The notes under the pieces were generated by a model that saw only the letters and a program-made list of their open reading frames with translations, ran no database searches and was not told the origin of the DNA. A program made the translations under genes and the position numbers. Positions 5,329 to 5,527 of a stretch of 5,527 bases of DNA are shown here, one piece after another; position 1 is the stretch's first letter; every line of letters begins with the position of its first letter. Source of the stretch: an uncultured Clostridium sp. (GTDB lineage Bacteria > Bacillota_A > Clostridia > Lachnospirales > Lachnospiraceae); the NCBI GenBank assembly GCA_947174825.1, contig CAMWKN010000148.1, positions 1 to 5,527 on the forward strand, given 5' to 3'.

Positions 5329-5527
5329 ATGCATTTTACTTATTGTCCGCATTGCGGAAGCAAATTGATACAAAAAGAAGTTGGCGATGAAGGCATGATT
5401 CCATTTTGCGAAAAATGTAGTATTCCTTTATGGGACATGTTTACCACCAGCATCATAGCAGGGGTGGTAAATGAGCAGAATGAAATTGCTCTGCTCCGAC
5501 AAAACTATGTTTCGGAAAGCCATTATG
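5329..5527 (+). CDS. NUDIX hydrolase with N-terminal zinc ribbon, 3'-truncated by the window
   Basis: The frame opens at ATG 5329, with GGGAGG (5316-5321) 7 bases upstream, and stays open to the window edge, giving 66 complete codons. It begins MHFTYCPHCGSKLIQKEVGD. CPHC (Cys6, Cys9) and CEKC (Cys27, Cys30) form a four-cysteine zinc ribbon like that ahead of the NUDIX domain in NADH pyrophosphatase (NudC-type) and related proteins. After it, TTSIIAGVVNEQNEIALLRQNYV (about 39-61) is the first strand pair of a NUDIX fold. The NUDIX box itself (GX5EX7REUXEEXGU) lies beyond the window, so catalytic competence cannot be judged. NUDIX enzymes hydrolyse nucleoside diphosphates linked to another group; the substrate is not readable here. 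Confidence 0.85.
   Translation, partial: MHFTYCPHCGSKLIQKEVGDEGMIPFCEKCSIPLWDMFTTSIIAGVVNEQNEIALLRQNYVSESHY

Noticed and set aside
1..5527. CRISPR array, tRNA, rRNA, riboswitch, insertion sequence or toxin-antitoxin pair
   Set aside because: I looked on both strands and found no regularly spaced repeats, no cloverleaf or conserved rRNA stretches, no transposase motifs or terminal repeats, and no recognisable toxin or antitoxin.

Overview
The window looks like a chromosomal segment of a low-to-mid G+C Firmicute, most likely a Lachnospiraceae-type gut clostridium. This is inferred from the protein families and their wording (an extracytoplasmic beta-propeller protein, a DUF5713-type protein, a NUDIX protein with a zinc ribbon), from the strong purine-rich Shine-Dalgarno sites and from the A/T-rich intergenic DNA. 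No database search was possible. All eight genes that I accept lie on the + strand.

Region 1 (1-2742) encodes cell-envelope proteins. A large membrane-anchored beta-propeller protein, cut at its 5' end by the window edge, is followed after 93 bases by a small lipoprotein of unrecognised family. A very strong intrinsic terminator at 2695-2741 closes this unit.

Region 2 (about 2750-4821) is a close-packed series of four small, mostly single-domain genes: a GNAT acetyltransferase, a small three-helix membrane protein, a RimJ/RimL-type GNAT acetyltransferase and a 2H phosphoesterase ('2'-5' RNA ligase family'). Each has its own good ribosome-binding site, and the gaps are 15-54 bases, so they are probably co-transcribed.

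Region 3 (4822-5527) begins with the best promoter in the window (extended -10, TGTTATAAT). It contains a very acidic DUF5713-type protein and the first 66 codons of a NUDIX hydrolase with a four-cysteine zinc ribbon, which runs off the 3' end.

The genes of regions 2 and 3 do not form a recognisable pathway. They look like an accessory collection of small modification and clean-up enzymes. Four start codons differ from the longest open frame: gene 1 begins upstream of the window, and the lipoprotein, the second GNAT and the 2H phosphoesterase are better started at 2067, 3697 and 4282. I see no rRNA, tRNA, CRISPR, insertion sequence, integrase or clear antiphage or toxin system, and no gene-free stretch longer than 300 bases.
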